From Deroplatys truncata (lineage: Eukaryota; Arthropoda; Insecta; Mantodea; Mantidae), in contig CM060989.1 of the NCBI GenBank assembly GCA_030765065.1, forward strand, positions 37,129,501 to 37,193,500: 64,000 nucleotides of DNA, written 5' to 3'. Made by a program: the position numbers and the translations under genes. The notes below the pieces were generated by a model. That model did not search any database and had not been told where the DNA came from. It worked only from the letters and a program-made list of their open reading frames with translations. Of this stretch, positions 1-10,972 are shown one piece after another (the first letter of the stretch is position 1; each line of letters begins with the position of its first letter).

Positions 1-433
1 TAGATAAAGTTTACTCTATTGAATTTTGACATTGGCTAACCTGCATTATGATGGCTGAATTGGAAGCAGATGAAAAAATATTGTGACTGTCCAGTTCTTA
101 CTGTCACTTCATGTGATTTAGTTCAGTTTTTACAGTTACTTTACTTTTCTTCATGACTAGCAGCATAATGAAATACTGAAGCAGCCCCTTCTTCGGATGG
201 TTTACTTGCTGAAACACAAGATGTCTGTAATCTCTCATAGTAGCAGCTACTCTCAGTGTACGTCACAACTGTCGTCACTAATTCACTCGTAGAACTGCAC
301 TTGATGTCACATCAGAAATGCACTCGCCAACTGGATTGAGCATATAGCCACTGGAGTTTTCACCTGAGTTCTAGAATGTTTGGGAGACGGGGAGAAACAA
401 AGTTCTAAAAGAATGTGGTTATCTCTTGATAGT

Positions 434-1231
434 TCCCATAAGGGAGGGGGGTTTCCGACCCCTTCAGCTGTCGTCCTCCGTGGACTAGTGGTACCGTGCC
501 AGCCTCTAGTTCCCAAGGTCGCAGGTTCAAACCCAGCGGAGGGCGATGGATTTTTTTGGGTGTAAAAATCCTTAGCATGGCTTCCTTCGGAAGGGAGGTA
601 AAGCCAGTGGTCCTGTGTCATAGATTTATGGCCTGATAAAGAGGCCTCTGCAGAAAATTTCTGGTCTTTCACGCCCAATATAGAATGAGATGCTAAGGAC
701 CATAGTAGTTAAAGAGCGTCCATAAATAGAACTCAATTTAATTTGACCCTTTCAGCTGCCGTAGTGCGAGCGCTGCGGACCCTGAGCACTCCTGGTACTT
801 CTGACGTTACTAGAAGTATGCCAGGCGAAATGTCCAAGCCCCACCTGAAGAGGTGTCGTTTGGAATGGGTTGGATTCAGCGGGACAGTGGTTCCTGAGAT
901 CCGTGGGAGATTGGGTATGTCTGTACGGGTTTCCGTACAGGTGGGGTTGTGAGATGCCTCAATGTCCTCTGGTACCAACTTGGATAGCCGGTAGACAGTA
1001 TGCTAGATTGCTGTTGGCCCTACTGAGGTTTTCGGTAGTCATTTCTCCGGGATGATGCGCGAATGTGGCATATCCACTTCCACCCTCGTGTTAGTGCGAG
1101 AGCCTTTCTAGACTCTGGGTATTGGCCTCATGGGAAACACCCACGGAACGGAGAGCCACTCGGTTGGTGCCACCCTAGGCAAGGGGGAGGGCTTGGGCTT
1201 CGTCTCTTGCCCTGGTAGACCTTCGCTTCAC
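434..1231. mobile_element. GC-rich insertion with 14-bp target duplication, origin unknown
   Basis: The 14-mer TATCTCTTGATAGT occurs exactly at 420-433 and 1232-1245, bracketing a segment that is strikingly richer in G+C and CpG than its surroundings. It lies inside the solo LTR and itself contains a SINE. A 14-bp duplication is typical of target-primed (LINE-type) integration. No protein is recognised in either strand and no poly(A) end is obvious, so it could be the 5' region of a LINE or an RNA-derived retroposon. Confidence 0.55.
471..744 (+). mobile_element. tRNA-derived SINE, copy 1
   Basis: The head carries pol III promoter boxes: an A box around 'tggactagtggt' and a B box 'GGTTCAAACCC', in a tRNA-like spacing. 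A unique body follows with 'ggatttttttgggtg', 'cttccttcggaagg', 'cctgataaagaggcc' and the tail 'actcaatttaattt'. Target duplications are GACCCCTTCAGCTG (457-470) and GACCCTTTCAGCTG (745-758), 13 of 14 identical. Four more copies are in this window. Confidence 0.85.
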
Positions 1232-1687
1232 TATCTCTTGATAGTACTTCTGGAATTTATGTTGGGTGATATCATTACTCTGTGTCCTTATCTCTGTTTA
1301 ACTCTCCAAATGGCCAGTTGGTCCATTAGCACTCTCACACACAAGTGAGAGCCGTAGCTGCTGCATCACAATATGATTGATCGGTTACAAACAAAAGATA
1401 TCCCATGTGTCAAAATCGGCTTTCCACTTTGCTATTTATTTGCATTCCCTTTCACACTATCCCGTTCTCGGGTTATTGCATACCAGCCTTAACAAGGAGC
1501 TTGCTTAGTTTCAAGCTGTAGCCCAAGATTGCAGCAAACAACCACAGTTTATACAAAACTTCAGTTTGAGTTACTAAAAATATGAATCTTAAACTTAGTT
1601 TGTGCCTTAAGCCACTATAATTAAGAACCTCTTATGTGAATAATGCATATCAGTCATCAAAAGTGTATCATTATTTTTCCTTTACAG

Positions 1688-1937
1688 AAAATTATGATTA
1701 TCTTCGAGAATTATTAGCTTCACTGGTGCCACCAGAACGCAGTAGCACAATACCTGGTTGGAACAATAGAGGCCAGCTCCTCTGGGATTACCTAAAGATG
1801 ATAGCAGAATTGGAATCCCTATTGGCCAATCAGGCAACAGATAAGATAGCCAGCTATCAGTTGGAGAAGCTGCAGCCACAATTGAGTAGCTTATGTTCCA
1901 GGATAAGCTTCCTTCCATGTCCCACAGCAATGGATAG
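1688..1937 (+). CDS. Nup98-96: Nup98-96 (Nup96 part), penultimate coding exon
   Basis: Nuclear pore scaffold protein; the Nup98-Nup96 precursor is cleaved to FG nucleoporin Nup98 and Nup96, a member of the Y-shaped (Nup107-160) complex of the pore. This exon starts after a pyrimidine-rich acceptor (tttccttTACAG, 1682-1687) and ends at AG|GTATGT. It encodes 82 whole codons beginning NYDYLRELLASLVPP and ending PTAMD plus the first two bases of an Arg codon, completed by the next exon. Joined to that exon the reading is ...MDR-LCQSEIAKR..., which resembles the C-terminal Nup96 alpha-helical region from memory of the animal family. Upstream exons are outside the window. The intron 5' of it is filled by nested transposons. 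Identification rests chiefly on the following exon; the splice sites and frame are seen directly. Confidence 0.78.
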
Positions 1938-2424
1938 GTATGTAGAAAGATGCTGTTATACTTTTTCCTTATAAAACTTAATGGTTGATACAAATAAAAA
2001 CACGCAAGTTGAGAATCGAGCATCAGGTCATGGTTTGGTATAAATGAAAACCTCCTTAAATATTTGCATACTTATTCATGTTAAGCATACTCACATTTAA
2101 TAAACCTAATAGAGATACAGATTTTAAATAACAGAAATAAAACTAAAGATTTGGCAAATGAAATGCACACAAGAACCTCATTTATCGGCCCTCATTAATC
2201 CAGATTTCCGGTTTATCTGGATTGATTTTTGCTTACATTTTCACCATGAAAATATATGTCCTTTTATAAATATAATCAATGTACAGGGACTGATTGATAA
2301 GCCAGTGTTCTTTTAAAGAAAATAAAAATTTTTTCCAAAAAATTAATTTTATTTCTCAACATAGTCTCCTTCCAATTCAATATATGTTGTCTGTTTCTTC
2401 AAAAAATAAGATTTTTGAAAGTCT

Positions 2425-2910
2425 GCAAAATATGAGGTGGTTTCTGTCATGATGTGTTCACTGGATGAGAATAGAAGAGACATCAAATTTAAACAAACTG
2501 ACAAAGCAGCAGAAACATACCATTTTTGGACAGACCATCACAATATTGGAAAAGAAATTAAATTATTAAAACCATTGACGACCACACTAGAACTCATCAC
2601 ATGGGAAAAGATCTTCATTTTTAAAATTCCAAGAGCCTGTTAAATTTTGAGATCCCACCAGTAAGCAACGTCATTAAGTTTACCTCCAGATGGCAGCAGG
2701 AGGATGCTCAGGCTGAGGAAAAAGGAAGAAGAGAGAACAACTGGTTAGTTGCCACCATGTAGAAGATGGAGATCAGTGTCTCCAAAAATGTTCCAAAATT
2801 TTACAATTTGACATTAGTGAAGTTTCAAGCGTGAACGACTCATTCATATTTTTAAAAAAGTAAAGTAAAAATAACTCCATATTTAATAGTGCTTCTGGTT
2901 TTTAATATTT
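2425..2910 (+). mobile_element. Penelope-like element fragment (GIY-YIG 3' part)
   Basis: The translation at 2437-2643 includes DIKFKQTDKAAETYHFWTDH and IKLLKPLTTTLELITWEKI. This is closely similar to the C-terminal part of the GIY-YIG endonuclease frame of the better-preserved copy at 11624-12115 (KLKQIEKSAVSHHFWTKNH, then IKLLKPLTTPIELNIWEKI). The non-coding tail 'gagatcccaccagtaagcaa' to 'gcttctggtttttaat' matches the same copy's 3' end (12119-12386). It is truncated at its 5' side and broken, so not functional. Confidence 0.7.
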
Positions 2911-2927
2911 GTTATATGTTTTTATTT

Positions 2928-3860
2928 TATTTATTTATTTGTAATAAGCCATCATACACAGATTATGGCTATCATCAGCCCAGGCTGTTATCTTAACCAT
3001 ACTCAAAACCTAGGTATGTCTTATATCCACCGCCACCATGATAACAATATTAATAATACTATTAATATAACAATCATCATAGCATTGCTCATGAATAATA
3101 ACAATAACGAGGGTTTAAATGTACACAATGCTCGAAATAGTACTAATTAAACCATTGTTTTCACAACACATCGTAGTTTTAAGTCTCATTTACTTCTCTT
3201 TTTATAGACCACAGTCATTTCTTCCTAACTTTGATTAAGTACTCGCTTACCTTCTTACAATGTTTGCTAAAAAGTTTAATTAAGGCTACTTTTCTGTTGT
3301 AATTTAAGCAATTTCTCACTTACACGCTCTTTCCTCCAAAGCTCTGTTACTTTACATACAAAAACTATATGTTTCAAATCTTCCTTCCTTCCACATATTG
3401 GACACAGGTTCTGTATAGCCTCCACATGTCCACTCGAACCCAAGCAATACTCTCTCTTTGTTCTTTATTTAATTTGTCCACATATCCTTCTCTTTCCCAT
3501 GTATTATTTATTTGTACATACAATTCTAGTGATCTTTTATCCCCTATGTTCCTAATCAACTCTTGTGTTTCTATATCTTCAAATCTCCTCCTAGCATTTT
3601 TCCAAAACCCCTTTACATTATTTTCCCCCCTCCTCCAGATATCACCCAGCTCATTTTTCTCTAATATAGTTTGTATACTGTAACTTCATCCACTTTTCCT
3701 TAAATTCTTTTCTTGGAAATCCAGGCATTGTCTTAACAATTTCCTTTCATTTAGATTTAGTATTCTATACCAGTATTTAAGGGCTCTCTCCATAATCATA
3801 CCTTTCCTTCCCACTCTTCCCATTTGAATGTGAGCAACTTTTAACATATCTATTAATTTT
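2928..3860 (-). mobile_element. LINE (non-LTR retrotransposon) 3' end, family L-a
   Basis: Read on the minus strand, broken frames give GRVGRKGMIMERALKYWYRI and then KEQRESIAWVRVDMWRL. The latter is nearly the same as KEQRESIA-VRAGVWRL in the copy at 15985-16695. The 3' UTR and (TTTA)n run at 2928-2996 are the reverse complement of that copy's tail ('aacagcttgggctgatgtatagcc' through (AAAT)n). This is the C-terminal region of ORF2 after the reverse transcriptase. Many stops and frameshifts make it a dead copy. Confidence 0.7.
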
Positions 3861-3864
3861 ACAG

Positions 3865-4054
3865 ATTGTGTCAGAGTGAGATTGCCAAGCGCACAGTGCA
3901 TGTGGTGCGTAACATGCTGCTTCTGCAAAAAGGACAAGATGCAGGTTTATCACGGGTCTTGACGTATCTCGTGACCCAGTTACCCCTTCCTGAGGACTAT
4001 GCTCAGCAGGAATTGAGACAAGTGGTCAGTTCATGCATAGCTGAATTCCATTAA
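3865..4054 (+). CDS. Nup98-96: Nup98-96 (Nup96 part), last coding exon and stop
   Basis: The exon follows acceptor TTTTACAG. Its first base completes AG|A (Arg), then the frame reads LCQSEIAKRTVHVVRNMLLL... and ends ...CIAEFH-TAA. The segment SRVLTYLVTQLPLPEDYAQQ followed by ELRQ matches the C-terminal signature I recall for vertebrate Nup96 (LP-PEDYA-EELR near the end), and EIAKR matches its EMAKR. This places the window's left gene as the 3' end of Nup98-96. About 62 codons, stop close to the family's normal C-terminus, so the gene looks intact here. Alternative identity is unlikely but could not be checked by search. Confidence 0.8.
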
Positions 4055-4520
4055 AGTGATTTTAACATGGATTAAACATTAATTTTTTTACATTCAAATG
4101 CTTCCTAAAAGGTGCTGTGTGTATTTAAGATAAAGTGTGAATGTGTTTTACTGTGTCCAGAATAAACATCACTGGTGACATTTGTATTATATTTGGATTC
4201 AGAACAGTAAGTGTAACTAGTTCATCTGCACAGCATCAAAGTGAATGAGATAAGCTGAAATTTTAGGTTTTTATCAGAAGGTACTAATAAGAACTGATGC
4301 TAGTATTTTTCTTTTCCCAATCACAAGCGTGCCAGTTCGCAAAAGATGAATGTATGGGTTAAGAATGTGTATCCTTGAAGACAGTGTATTGTGAATTATA
4401 ATTGCCTGTCAAGATGTACAAGTGCATAAAATTAAAGTTGTTTTGTTCAGTAATTAGTATTTTATAAATGAATAAGTAAAAAGCTTAAATGTGTATCATT
4501 TGTTTTCCAATAAAGTAGTA
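4055..4520 (+). other. Probable 3' UTR of Nup98-96 with AATAAA signals
   Basis: AT-rich non-coding sequence directly follows the stop. Canonical AATAAA hexamers are at 4161-4166 and 4509-4514; either could set the transcript end. No other signal was identified. Confidence 0.5.
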
Positions 4521-6224
4521 GTCCAGTGTAACATATTCTCTCAGTATTACATCTAAGTTAATGGAAATAAGCTACATATGTTGCAAAATAGTTTGTTACA
4601 ATTTGTGTTTATTATGATCTCTGGTTGGAATACTGTCTAGCAACTAATTTGGAGTTGGATCCAGATGTTTCTATTACAAATTTCAATTAAGAGCTAACTA
4701 TTGGCAAACAAACTGTCCCCTCGTGTAGTAGGTATACAGAGTGCTATATCACGTCTCACACTTGAAAACAGTACGGGTTAAATGGGATGCATTGTTGCCA
4801 CATGCACTATACATATGCTCACAACTTTGGCTTTCAGTTGCATTGGATCTACCAATTTGATGTCATCTTGTGAACGATATATCACCAAATAATGAAATAT
4901 CTCCATTGCTACTTAAGGATGTTGTAAGACATTTAACTCCCCTCTTTATATTTTTAGTACTTCAAAATACAGTTTTTAGGCATAAAAATATACATTATCA
5001 AAGAAATTGGAGATATGGAATGATAAAAACTTTTAAGTTGTTGGGTATAATCAGTGTTTACCCATGAGAAAATTACATTCAACCTGGGTGTAATGTTTCA
5101 AAACAGCAAAAAATGAACAATGCACCAAACTCTGCTTTGCTTTATTCAATTATATTGCGTTAACCTAGCATATTTTTGTTTTCCCTAACCTTTGTGCTTT
5201 CTGGTGTACTTAGAGATCCCCTCATTTGTTCCTTTTTTATTCTATGCATTACTGTTTCTGAACATCCAGTAGCCTTAGCTGTTTGTTTTACTGCCTTACT
5301 AACACTCACTTTACTTGAATACTCTTGACACAATTATTATCCAATATTTGTTTCTTCCTATTTTCCCCCTCCATAAGTATAAATATTTATGTAAAATGTT
5401 AAATAACCTAGATAACTTCACAATGTTTAAACACACATTTCTTTACAAATGATGTTAACAGCCTTCTGCCTCCCGCCTGGCGCCTGTTAGTTGAATAGAT
5501 GGATGACACTTGTTTGCATACACAATGAATGGAAGAAGTTATAGAATTGTCTCTTCTTTTAAAAACTGTCTCCAATGTACTCAACATTTTCTCTTGATTG
5601 GTTCCCATTATAAATCCAATAATAAAGAACTATCTTGCTGCTTGACTTTTCTACTGCTTAGGTGTAGAATTTTCCAAAAATATCTCATTTAAAAAATTAT
5701 AATGCTGATCTTATTAAAGATAGAGAATTCACACTAGACAACTATCAATAATCTAGTATAGTCTAGCTAAGAAAACATATTGTGGCGTTCTACCCTTTAG
5801 TTTATTAGTTACAGCGTGATAAGTATAGAAACAGCAAACATTGAACTTTTACTGAAAAACATACTTTCTTTAGAACTTTGAACCCACAGAAATGTATAAA
5901 AGCTCTAAAAATGATACAATTTGATTGAGGAAAATATTCTGCATAGGATAATGTGTTCAAACTGAAAATTATAACAACTGAATATTTACAACATGTTATT
6001 AGCAACATAGCAACAGCAGTAGAAAAGGACGAAGCTAAAGCAATAGAGACGGAGATATCCCATATATCTCCATACTGTCTTTTAAGGTTGAGCCAAGCTA
6101 TAAATTTGCTAATTTTTGTTTCTTTCCCCAATTTCCAGGACACTACCAATGTAGCCAATATAAATTTAATATTCCTAAAATTGCAGGAATTACTTGCATT
6201 TCTGGTGTAGGCTGTGTCATAATA
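4521..6224. other. Intergenic, nothing recognised
   Basis: AT-rich sequence with only short open frames lacking family resemblance or codon structure. A plus-strand frame at 5953-6210 and its minus-strand mirror appear to be chance. It may hold unrecognised old repeats. Confidence 0.4.
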
Positions 6225-6790
6225 TTTGGCGATTTGCCAATGTTTCCTCCATTTTTGTTGGATCTCTTCTATGGGCCGCCATTGGTCAGAAATTTTTCGT
6301 TGCTCGTATTTATAGTTAGTCTGGGCCCACCTCTTCTTCTCTCATTGATTGATGAATAATCAGTGGCAGCTTGCTATGTATTATGTATTAAATATTGATG
6401 TAATAAGTATTCCCAAACAGAGAAATCAACATTAGCTAAGCATATTGTAAACACAGGGCATCACATAAATTTTAACATAAACATTCTGGCAATATGTGGA
6501 GAATTTTCCCACAGTAGTCCAAGAAAGTATTGCAATTATTTAAAGCAAACAACAAATTAAACAGAGAAAGTGACAAAGCACTTCATAAGACATGGAAGGC
6601 TTACTAACAGAGTGAGCTACCATTGGTTATTCATCATCGAAAGAGAGAAGAGGAGGCCGGCCCAGACTACCTTATAAATATGAGCAATGAAAAATTGCCT
6701 ATTAGCAGCAATAGCCCATAGAAGAAACTCGACACAAGTAGAGGGAAATGTCGGTAAATTGCCAAACATTGAAGAAGGTTTGTGCTTATG
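6225..6790. repeat. Palindromic repeat (inverted arms about 160-185 bp)
   Basis: The left arm (6225-6380: 'gatttgccaatgttt', 'cttctatgggc', 'gtagtctgggcc'-like, 'cctcttcttctctc', 'gatgaataa') is matched by the reverse complement of 6605-6790 in the same order. About 220 bp of unrelated sequence separates the arms. No coding potential or target duplication is seen. Probably a foldback-type or palindromic MITE copy. Confidence 0.6.
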
Positions 6791-8494
6791 TAATATGTTT
6801 TTACGTGACTTATTAGTTGCTTTATGAAGTTTGCAACACGCTTTGGGCGTCGGTTTGAATTTGTGGATTACGTAATAGTTACTGTTATTACGCAATATGC
6901 TGCTACATATGAGAAGCTGATTTTAAGATGTGTTTTTGTTGTTACACTCCAACTTTTACACTATAATATTTAACTTTGTTATTAAAACTGCTTCTCTATA
7001 TTATTTATGTTTTAATTTTGCCTTGGCTGCGTCAGTAATGTTTGTAGAGTCATGTGTCTTAGGCAGGGCGCGGTATGACAAGCATTGTAGACATCACAGA
7101 ATTTAAGTTTTTAAATTCACTTCTTTTATTAATTCTTGCACACTTTTATAAAGCACTACACTTTTTAAGAACTGTGAGAATCTTCAATACTTTCACTTAG
7201 TGCGTATACATATTTTACGATTCACACGTAGAGAACACATCTTCCATCTGTTCACTACCAAGGCTTGCCAGCAACTGAGCAACTTTCAACAGTTAAAACC
7301 CGTAAGCTTTGGTATTTCAAGTCTCTGATTGGCTAATTCTAGTCCAATAGAATATCTGCATTTTACTTAAAGCTTTTCTTTGCTGTTCATTGACTAATTT
7401 TAAACTGTTACTGAATTTACCTTATCTTTGATATAATCATGACTGGTAATTTTTCAATCTCTTAAACTCATTATTGCTACAAGGTTACCTCATTATTACC
7501 TCATTGTTAGCAACTTAAAACTTATTATTCTCACAGCTCTTGCATTATTAAAGTATATAATGTATTCACATAACATTATAAAACATGTTTTACAATAAAA
7601 ATAAGCATATGCAATGACTGTTACATACATTTAAACAATTATTACATACATATTGTTTCAAGGCGGGCTGTTATTGAATTTACTTTTATATAAAATACAA
7701 TTGAAATTATTCAGGTATTAAAATACTGCCTCAACATAACATGGCCTACACTGGAAAAGCAAGACATTTTTGCAATAGATAGCTTTGGAAGCCTGCATAC
7801 CTAATTATTCCTAAAATTGCCTAACTTAGTTTGTAATGTACTGGCAACATATTAACCCCATATAACTTAATATTCTGAGATCTCCTAACCTATTTTCCCT
7901 CTTACCTATATGAATATATCAAAAGGAAAAGTCAGTATAACTTAGTACTCTGAAATCTTTTAACCGATTTTCACATTAATCTACATAAAGTGCTTGTGTT
8001 AACAGTGAAACACTGAATAACAAGATGCTGTAAAATGCCCAAACATATTTCCACGCTAGCATATATGAAGTATCTTTATACCAAAATTATATATACTTAG
8101 TCCTGTCATGGAGATCATATGGGGTTTATGACATATGGGAACGTTAAAATTGATCAAGAGAGTGTATTGGAAAGAATAAAGTTATAATATTGTACACTCC
8201 AATGCTATCAAAGAGTTCAGTGTATTTTTGTTTTTTAAAGCGCTCCATGACTCCGGTTTCACAACTTTCATATTACCGCTAAATTTAATACATATGTCTT
8301 TGTTTGGTGCTGCTTTCTTTGTGTGAAGTGTTTGGTTAAAATTAAGTGTGTTAATTATATACAACTTAAAGTATTGAGTACTACATGAATGAAGGGAGAA
8401 AGTATGGGAAAAACAGGATAGAATAATAGTAAAAATGGTGACAGAAAAAGAAAATTAGAGACACGGGGATCTGTTTAGAGAAAGTAAAAGAAAA
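6791..8494. other. Intergenic, nothing recognised
   Basis: AT-rich. A stretch at about 7060-7400 with CCAAT-like boxes ('gattggctaa', 'ccaatag') and minus-strand AATAAA-like signals could be an old LTR, but I cannot fix termini. Confidence 0.35.
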
Positions 8495-9352
8495 ATCTTA
8501 TGTGTTACACTCACATGAGTTTCTCTACTCTTGTACAACCTACTTTTACAAACGCTTATTCTCCATATGCTTCATGTTAATCGAGATATCGAGATGTTAA
8601 TCTTATTGCTAATTTTCTTGTAGATGCAAGGGGAATTGATAGGCTTTAACCGATAGTCAAATATTTTAAGAGCTGGTTGCTATGTGCAGTATTCCATTCT
8701 CTTTGCATTACCAGGACAAAAAATAAAATGAATAACGAATTTCCATTTGAGAAAAAGTATAAGTATTGGAAAATTTAAGGGAATAACAAGCAATATCTCG
8801 AAAATGGTTCGCTTAACAAAAAGAATGTATATGACATAAATTGTGTATTTTAACAAGAACTACATTTTTTTGTGTTGTAAAATTTTGTCTCTCTTATGGT
8901 TTACCAGTTATGCAAAAGTCGTTCACAATGAAGAATACTTTTGGAGACATTCCCAGAAAATTCGAGATATACATTTCATTTGTCATGAAAATATCTTAAA
9001 CGTATGATATTTTAATCAAAATCATTAGAGCCATTTTTGAGAAAATTAAAATTTTCGAAAAATGTTCCATGTAAAGGGTAATCTGGGGTGGGGGGATTTT
9101 CTTGAAAACCTTTGTGTCACATCTCTGGAAGATACTGAACCTAAATACCAAGTTTGGTGTTTATCCGACTGTTTGTTTCTGAGTTATGCTGTTCACAGAC
9201 ACACACACACACACATGGACATGTTTCCAAATATGCTTTTTTTGGATTCAGGGGCTCTCATAACATATATTTCCGGTGAAATCTTGGTATCGAATTTTTG
9301 GGTGGAATACAATACTTCCCCTACTTACTATATGTGGTAGAGAAAGTAAAAA
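8495..9352 (+). repeat. Family A interspersed repeat, near full length (copy A1)
   Basis: An approximately 850-bp unit, starting in an A-run with 'atcttatgtgttacactcac' and ending 'gtagagaaagtaaaaa'. Internal landmarks in order: 'tgcaaggggaat', 'gggaataacaagcaatatct', 'gccatttttgagaaaatt', 'atgttccatgtaaagg', a (CA)n run, 'tttccggtgaaatc', 'tgggtggaatacaatacttc'. The near-terminal 'ctttctctac' is inverted at the other end as 'gtagagaaag'. No intact protein. Class unresolved: a non-autonomous DNA or Helitron-like element is possible. Confidence 0.75.
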
Positions 9353-10094
9353 TGTATTAGAAAAGTAAGAGATGCAAGGAAAGAAGGATAACAAAGGGTA
9401 GTGGAAGAAGAATGAGTGAGTGCAAGGGGCAAAAGTTAGTAAAGGGCTATTCAGTGAGCTACAATGCCAGGGAGCCAAGTAAACTGAGTAGCACAAAAAA
9501 AGGCTTAGAGACCAGACAATTTGTACCTCGGTATAGCTAGTTATAGAAATAAATGTGTATTGCACAAGTCCTATAAATTAAGTTGTACAAATAAATTAAT
9601 TTATTCATTAATATATCACAACTAATGTTCATATGCATAAATGGTCCATCTCTGCAATGCTGGAAGTCAGAGTCATATTAAAGAATGGCTAAAAATCATT
9701 GAAGTGCCATAGCGCTCCAGGGTTCACCATAACAAAAGTATGCCTGGGTATGAAAATCCGCTTGGAGCTTTATTTAATGATCTATTAAAGAAATGGTAGG
9801 ATAACAAATTATCATTTTTATATCCATTAATTGAAGCTTTAGTACAAACGATATTGTAAGATGCAAAAAGTTGCATTATAGATTGAATCATGTCTTAAGA
9901 TTAGTAAGTTACTCTGAATAAACTTGAAGTTGTATGACACAAACTTATGATGATGTTAATTTGAAGATTGAGAAGTGATTAACAGTGATGTATCAGAATT
10001 TAAAATAAAGAGAGTAGGAGGTTGTTACACTACATCACTAAAAGGTACTTGTTTTGAATGTGTTTCTGGAGAACAGTTTGCTCCCATTGTCAGC
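9353..10094. other. Intergenic, nothing recognised
   Basis: A purine-rich stretch (9353-9480) then AT-rich sequence. No gene or repeat recognised. Confidence 0.4.
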
Positions 10095-10315
10095 TTGTTT
10101 CTAACTGATTTTGCCAGTTACTGTCTGGGGGATGTGTGTGGTTAGTGGTGTTCTCTGGTGCCGGGTTGATGAACATCTAAAGGCTGCTGGCTGGCGGTAG
10201 TTCGAATTCATTAGATGATTCCTGTGTTTGACAATTTGTATTTTTTTCCAGATGTCCAATTCATTGCTGTTGATTGGTTTTAAGAGTTTTATGTTTGAAA
10301 TGATAATCAGTATAT
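10095..10315 (-). mobile_element. Penelope-like element fragment, minus strand
   Basis: Minus-strand frame reads IKLLKPINSNELDIWKKIQI, the same conserved stretch as IKLLKPLTTPIELNIWEKIHI in the nearby PLE. It abuts the left end of the Tigger element; a plus-strand PLE fragment abuts the right end (13015-13165). They may be two arms of an older PLE split by the Tigger insertion. Confidence 0.55.
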
Positions 10316-10944
10316 ATATCAAATACAGTAAAACCTGGCTTCAATGGCCCGCTTGTTAAACGGAAATATTTCATATTCATATGAATTTTGGGGTGAAAAA
10401 CATGCTAAATTCCCTTTATTAAATGGAAACTGTCTTATGCGGACAACGGAAATCAAAGTACGTCTTATAAAGGAAAGTATCCAGTTCCAGAATACAGAGT
10501 TTAGAAAATTTTCAGATACCCTGTGAAAGTCTGCATTGTCTGCTCTAAGTACGTATGTTTAAGTTGAAGCATGATCATTTTGCTGCTACCTAATCAGTCT
10601 AGCAGGGGGGTGCGCTAATGACAGTCTGACTATTGAGAAACCTGTCACGCTCATCCTTCACTGCATAGCAATAAGCATGACTGATTGTCTTTTATTGTTG
10701 GCTCTTCCCTTTCGATTTCTTGCTCTAATGACTTGTCAGACAGCATAGAATACAGCTCTAAACTTACATAGGTGATGATTTAGTTCAGCAGTAGTCACCA
10801 TGGCTTCAAAAACAAGAGTTGTGCTAGATCTTAACACAAGAGTGAAAGTGATTTATACTAGTCAACATGATAAATTGATGTAGATTGAGTCACACTTTTT
10901 TACAGTCACCTTCACTAATTAAAGTTACATAAAACAGGAAACAT

Positions 10945-10972
10945 TTTCGAGGGCATTCATCCTCATCGTCAG
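10945..10972 (-). ncRNA. Predicted hammerhead ribozyme motif, PLE1 left arm
   Basis: On the minus strand the core CTGACGA is followed by stem II GAGG/CCTC around a short loop and then GAAA. This is the hammerhead catalytic order CUGANGA-stem II-GAAA. Hammerheads in Penelope-like terminal repeats are established. The stem III half-sites are weak, as is usual in that family. Fold and cleavage are untested. Confidence 0.5.

Larger units (their letters stand above)
82..1370 (-). mobile_element. Solo LTR (copy 1), interrupted by a GC-rich retroposon and SINE
   Basis: The segment begins TGTGACTGTCC and ends ...GCATCACA, so it has TG...CA termini. It is flanked by the 4-bp direct repeat ATAT (78-81 and 1371-1374). 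After removal of 434-1231 and one target copy it is about 477 bp. It matches the LTR at 59941-60445 along its length, sharing the start, 'cacttcatg', 'aacacaagatg', a 'tatagcca' block and 'catagccgctgcgtcgca'-like end. Retrovirus-like LTRs use 4-6 bp target duplications, which fits. Strand is inferred from the TATA box of copy 2. A shortened heat-shock-type motif, TTCtaGAAtgTTt, remains at 369-381. Confidence 0.65.
1..1490. mobile_element. Right part of TIR DNA transposon 'E', interrupted by nested insertions
   Basis: Bases 1-81 and 1371-1490 together align by eye with the right part of the element at 53765-54550: both contain a 'ttggctaacc' block, a run of A followed by ATAT, a 'caaaatc' block, and the end 'ttctcggg...accagcc'. 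The alignment is continuous only if 82-1370 is removed, so that segment is an insertion. The element's left end lies outside the window. No transposase frame is visible. The superfamily is unresolved; a 15-bp perfect TIR is seen in the complete copy. Confidence 0.6.
1938..3864 (+). other. Last intron of Nup98-96, filled by mobile elements
   Basis: The donor GTATGT is at 1938 and the acceptor TTTTACAG ends at 3864. The phase matches on both sides (AG|A = Arg). About 1.4 kb of the 1.9 kb is recognisable mobile DNA: a PLE fragment (2425-2910) and a minus-strand LINE (2928-3860). The LINE runs to within a few bases of the acceptor, so the branch point and pyrimidine tract may be LINE-derived. I see nothing in 1938-2424. 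Confidence 0.75.

Noticed and set aside
490-540. tRNA gene
   Set aside because: A and B boxes are present but there is no acceptor stem or cloverleaf closure, and the same head is followed by a SINE body in five copies.
3369-3683. Plus-strand frame in the Nup98-96 intron
   Set aside because: Antisense to the LINE ORF2 remnant; the minus strand carries the recognisable sequence.
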